Positions 62,368 to 64,000 of a stretch of 64,000 nucleotides of DNA are shown here, in pieces. The stretch is from CAWCLK01 sp963796225 (GTDB lineage Bacteria > Actinomycetota > Nitriliruptoria > Nitriliruptorales > Nitriliruptoraceae). A program made the position numbers and the translations under genes. The DNA lies in NCBI GenBank assembly GCA_963796225.1, contig CAWCLK010000014.1:1-64000 (forward strand), written 5' to 3'. Under the pieces are notes generated by a model. That model saw nothing but the letters and a program-made list of their open reading frames with translations. It did no database searches and was not told where the DNA came from. How positions within the stretch are numbered: the stretch's first letter is position 1; every line of letters starts with the position of its first letter.

Positions 62368-64000
62368 ATGGCCGGTCGCATGCGTCTCGGCGACATCCTC
62401 GTCGCGATGGGCGCCATCACCGACGACCAGCTCGAGGCCGCCCTGGCGTGGCGCCAGGTCAGCGGGGCGCGGGAGCGGCTCGGCACGACCATCATCCGCC
62501 TCGGCTACATCACCGAGCTCGACCTCGCCCGGGCCCTGGGCGAGCAGCTCGGCCTGGCGGTGGAGGACCTCGCCTACACCGAGGTCGAGCCCGAGGTCGC
62601 CGCCCTCCTGCCCGCCCAGGTCGCCTTCGAATCGCAGGTGCTGCCGCTGCGGATCGAGGACGGGTCGCTGGTCGTCGCGATGGTCGACCCCACCGACATC
62701 ATCCTGCTCGACGAGGTGCGGATGCGGACCGGGTACCGGTCGCTGCGCCCCGTCGTCGTCACCTCCGGCGGGCTGCAGGCCGCGTGCGCCCGGGTGCACC
62801 CCGACGGCACGCGCACGCAGATGCTGGTGGACAGCCTCGACGAGACCGTGGACGAGCCGACCGCCGAGGCCGAGGACGAACCCGACGCGCCCGTGGTCAA
62901 GCTGGCCAACCAGCTGCTGCTCGACGCGTTCCGCCTCCGGGCCAGCGACCTGCACATCGAGCCGACCCGCGACGGGGCGCGGGTCCGTGTCCGCGTCGAC
63001 GGCATCCTCAAGGAGGTCACGCGGGTCCCCACCAGCGTCCGGCGGCCGTTGACGTCGCGCTTCAAGATCATGGGCGGCATGGACATCGCCGAGCACCGCC
63101 GGCCCCAGGACGGCCGGTCGCGCCTGAAGGTCGACGGCGAGGAGGTCGACATCCGCATGTCGGTCATGCCGTCGATGCACGGCGAGACCGTGGTCATGCG
63201 CCTGCTGCGCCGCCAGCAGGGGACCACCGAGCTGACCGACCTCGGGCTGGCCCCCGACGTCGAGGCCTCGCTGGTCCGCGCCCTCGAGGAACCGCAGGGC
63301 CTGGTCGTGGTCACCGGCCCGACCGGGTCGGGCAAGACCAGCACGCTCTACGGGGGCCTGCAGCACATCGCCGACGAGATCCGCAACGTCATCACCCTCG
63401 AGGACCCGATCGAGTACGAGCTCGAGGGGGTCAACCAGACCCAGATGAACCCGCGGATCGGGCTGACCTTCGCGGCGGGGATGCGGTCGGTCCTGCGCCA
63501 GGACCCCGACGTGGTGATGGTCGGCGAGATCCGCGACGCGGAGACGGCGACGCTCGCGGTCGAGGCGGCCATGACCGGCCACCTCGTGCTCAGCACCCTG
63601 CACACCAACGACAGCATCGCCACGATCGCCCGGCTGCTCGACCTCGGCGTGGAGCGCCCCCTGCTCGGCACCTCGCTGCGTTACGTGCTCTCCCAGCGCC
63701 TGGTGCGCGTGGTCTGCTCGGCGTGCGGCGAGGCCGCCGACGCCGACCCCGCGACGCTCGAGCGCCTCGACGCGTCGGCCGACGTCCTCGAGGGCGTGGC
63801 CATGCGCCGCGGGCACGGGTGCCCGACCTGTCTGGAGACGGGCTACCTCGGCCGCCACGTGGTGGTCGAGGGCGTGCGGGTCTCCACCCGCCTGGCCGAG
63901 CTGGTCGCCGACGGGGCGCCGGCCCGCGAGCTGCGGACGGTCGCCCGCGCCGAGGGCATGCGCACCCTGCGTGAGGACGGCCTTCGCCTGGCGCTGATGG
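62368..64000 (+). CDS. Type II secretion/type IV pilus assembly ATPase (PilB/GspE), partial
   Basis: Motor ATPase; 544 codons are visible, the 3' end is beyond the window. N-terminal MshEN/T2SSE_N domain (LGDILVAMGAITDDQLEAAL, RLGTTIIRLGYITELDLARAL), then LLLDAFRLRASDLHIEPTRD, Walker A VVVTGPTGSGKTSTLYGG, Asp box ITLEDPIEYELEGVNQTQMN, Walker B DVVMVGEIRDAETATLA, His box STLHTND and a zinc tetracysteine (CSAC ... CPTC). ATG at 62368 with GAGAGG upstream. Probably drives type IV pili or a tad/T2S-like machine. Confidence 0.95.
   Translation, partial: MAGRMRLGDILVAMGAITDDQLEAALAWRQVSGARERLGTTIIRLGYITELDLARALGEQLGLAVEDLAYTEVEPEVAALLPAQVAFESQVLPLRIEDGSLVVAMVDPTDIILLDEVRMRTGYRSLRPVVVTSGGLQAACARVHPDGTRTQMLVDSLDETVDEPTAEAEDEPDAPVVKLANQLLLDAFRLRASDLHIEPTRDGARVRVRVDGILKEVTRVPTSVRRPLTSRFKIMGGMDIAEHRRPQDGRSRLKVDGEEVDIRMSVMPSMHGETVVMRLLRRQQGTTELTDLGLAPDVEASLVRALEEPQGLVVVTGPTGSGKTSTLYGGLQHIADEIRNVITLEDPIEYELEGVNQTQMNPRIGLTFAAGMRSVLRQDPDVVMVGEIRDAETATLAVEAAMTGHLVLSTLHTNDSIATIARLLDLGVERPLLGTSLRYVLSQRLVRVVCSACGEAADADPATLERLDASADVLEGVAMRRGHGCPTCLETGYLGRHVVVEGVRVSTRLAELVADGAPARELRTVARAEGMRTLREDGLRLALM

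Overview
This 64-kb window is very GC-rich and densely coded, with many GTG starts and 4-base ATGA/GTGA overlaps. It reads as an actinobacterial chromosome. Supporting markers are a DUF4191 protein next to pth, an RpfB-type resuscitation factor, a SigE-family sigma factor, an F420-type PPOX enzyme, protein O-mannosyltransferase beside rsmI, and putative cell-wall-binding-2 repeats. The last, together with a PilB-type ATPase, would fit a deep-branching class such as the Nitriliruptoria, but this is inference; no rRNA or marker phylogeny is available here.

Layout. 1-8.6 kb: ABC exporter, exonuclease III, ArgE-like deacetylase, NfeD/SPFH membrane pair and a nickel/cobalt ECF transporter (cbiMN-cbiQ-cbiO) preceded by two palindromic operators. 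8.6-17.6 kb: the housekeeping run glmU-prs-rplY-pth-DUF4191-mfd, all on the minus strand. 17.7-37.7 kb: an accessory block holding an LPXTG-like surface protein, a complete-looking operon for a group 1h type [NiFe] hydrogenase (hhyS, hhyL, an Nfu-like protein, a DUF5947-DUF6084 fusion, a 454-aa protein, two tiny proteins, a protease, HypA, two HypC-like proteins, HypD, HypE), a divergent hypF-fhs pair, a tandem SIS protein, remnants of a toxin-antitoxin pair, a VapBC pair and an integrase remnant, ending at tRNA-Gln. 37.8-48.8 kb: the housekeeping run resumes with ispE-rsmA-rpfB-tatD, a sigma factor with a membrane-anchored propeller protein, rsmI and the O-mannosyltransferase. 48.8-64 kb: hydrolases, a flavin monooxygenase plus SDR controlled by a TetR regulator with twin operators, pirin, a CNB-GNAT fusion, a surface protease, a glutamate-synthase-like FMN protein, a DHPS homologue and the start of a type II/IV ATPase.

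Function. The central theme is aerobic H2 oxidation. The small subunit carries the Cys-x-x-Asp proximal-cluster signature known from group 1h (high-affinity, O2-insensitive) enzymes. HypC/D/E/F build the Fe(CN)2CO group, the ECF transporter could supply nickel, and a formate-tetrahydrofolate ligase next to hypF could supply formyl-THF for the CO ligand. hypB, a HypX-like enzyme and an obvious electron acceptor are not in the window. Because ispE and glmU normally lie close together in actinobacteria and the block ends at a tRNA with an integrase scar, I infer that it was inserted as an island.

Quality caveat. At least twenty genes are broken by one or a few single-base frameshifts, several at G/C homopolymers (for example in hhyS and the LPXTG-like gene). 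This pattern looks like uncorrected sequencing indels. I therefore annotate those genes as single genes with the frameshift noted, rather than as pseudogenes, except where large internal parts are missing.
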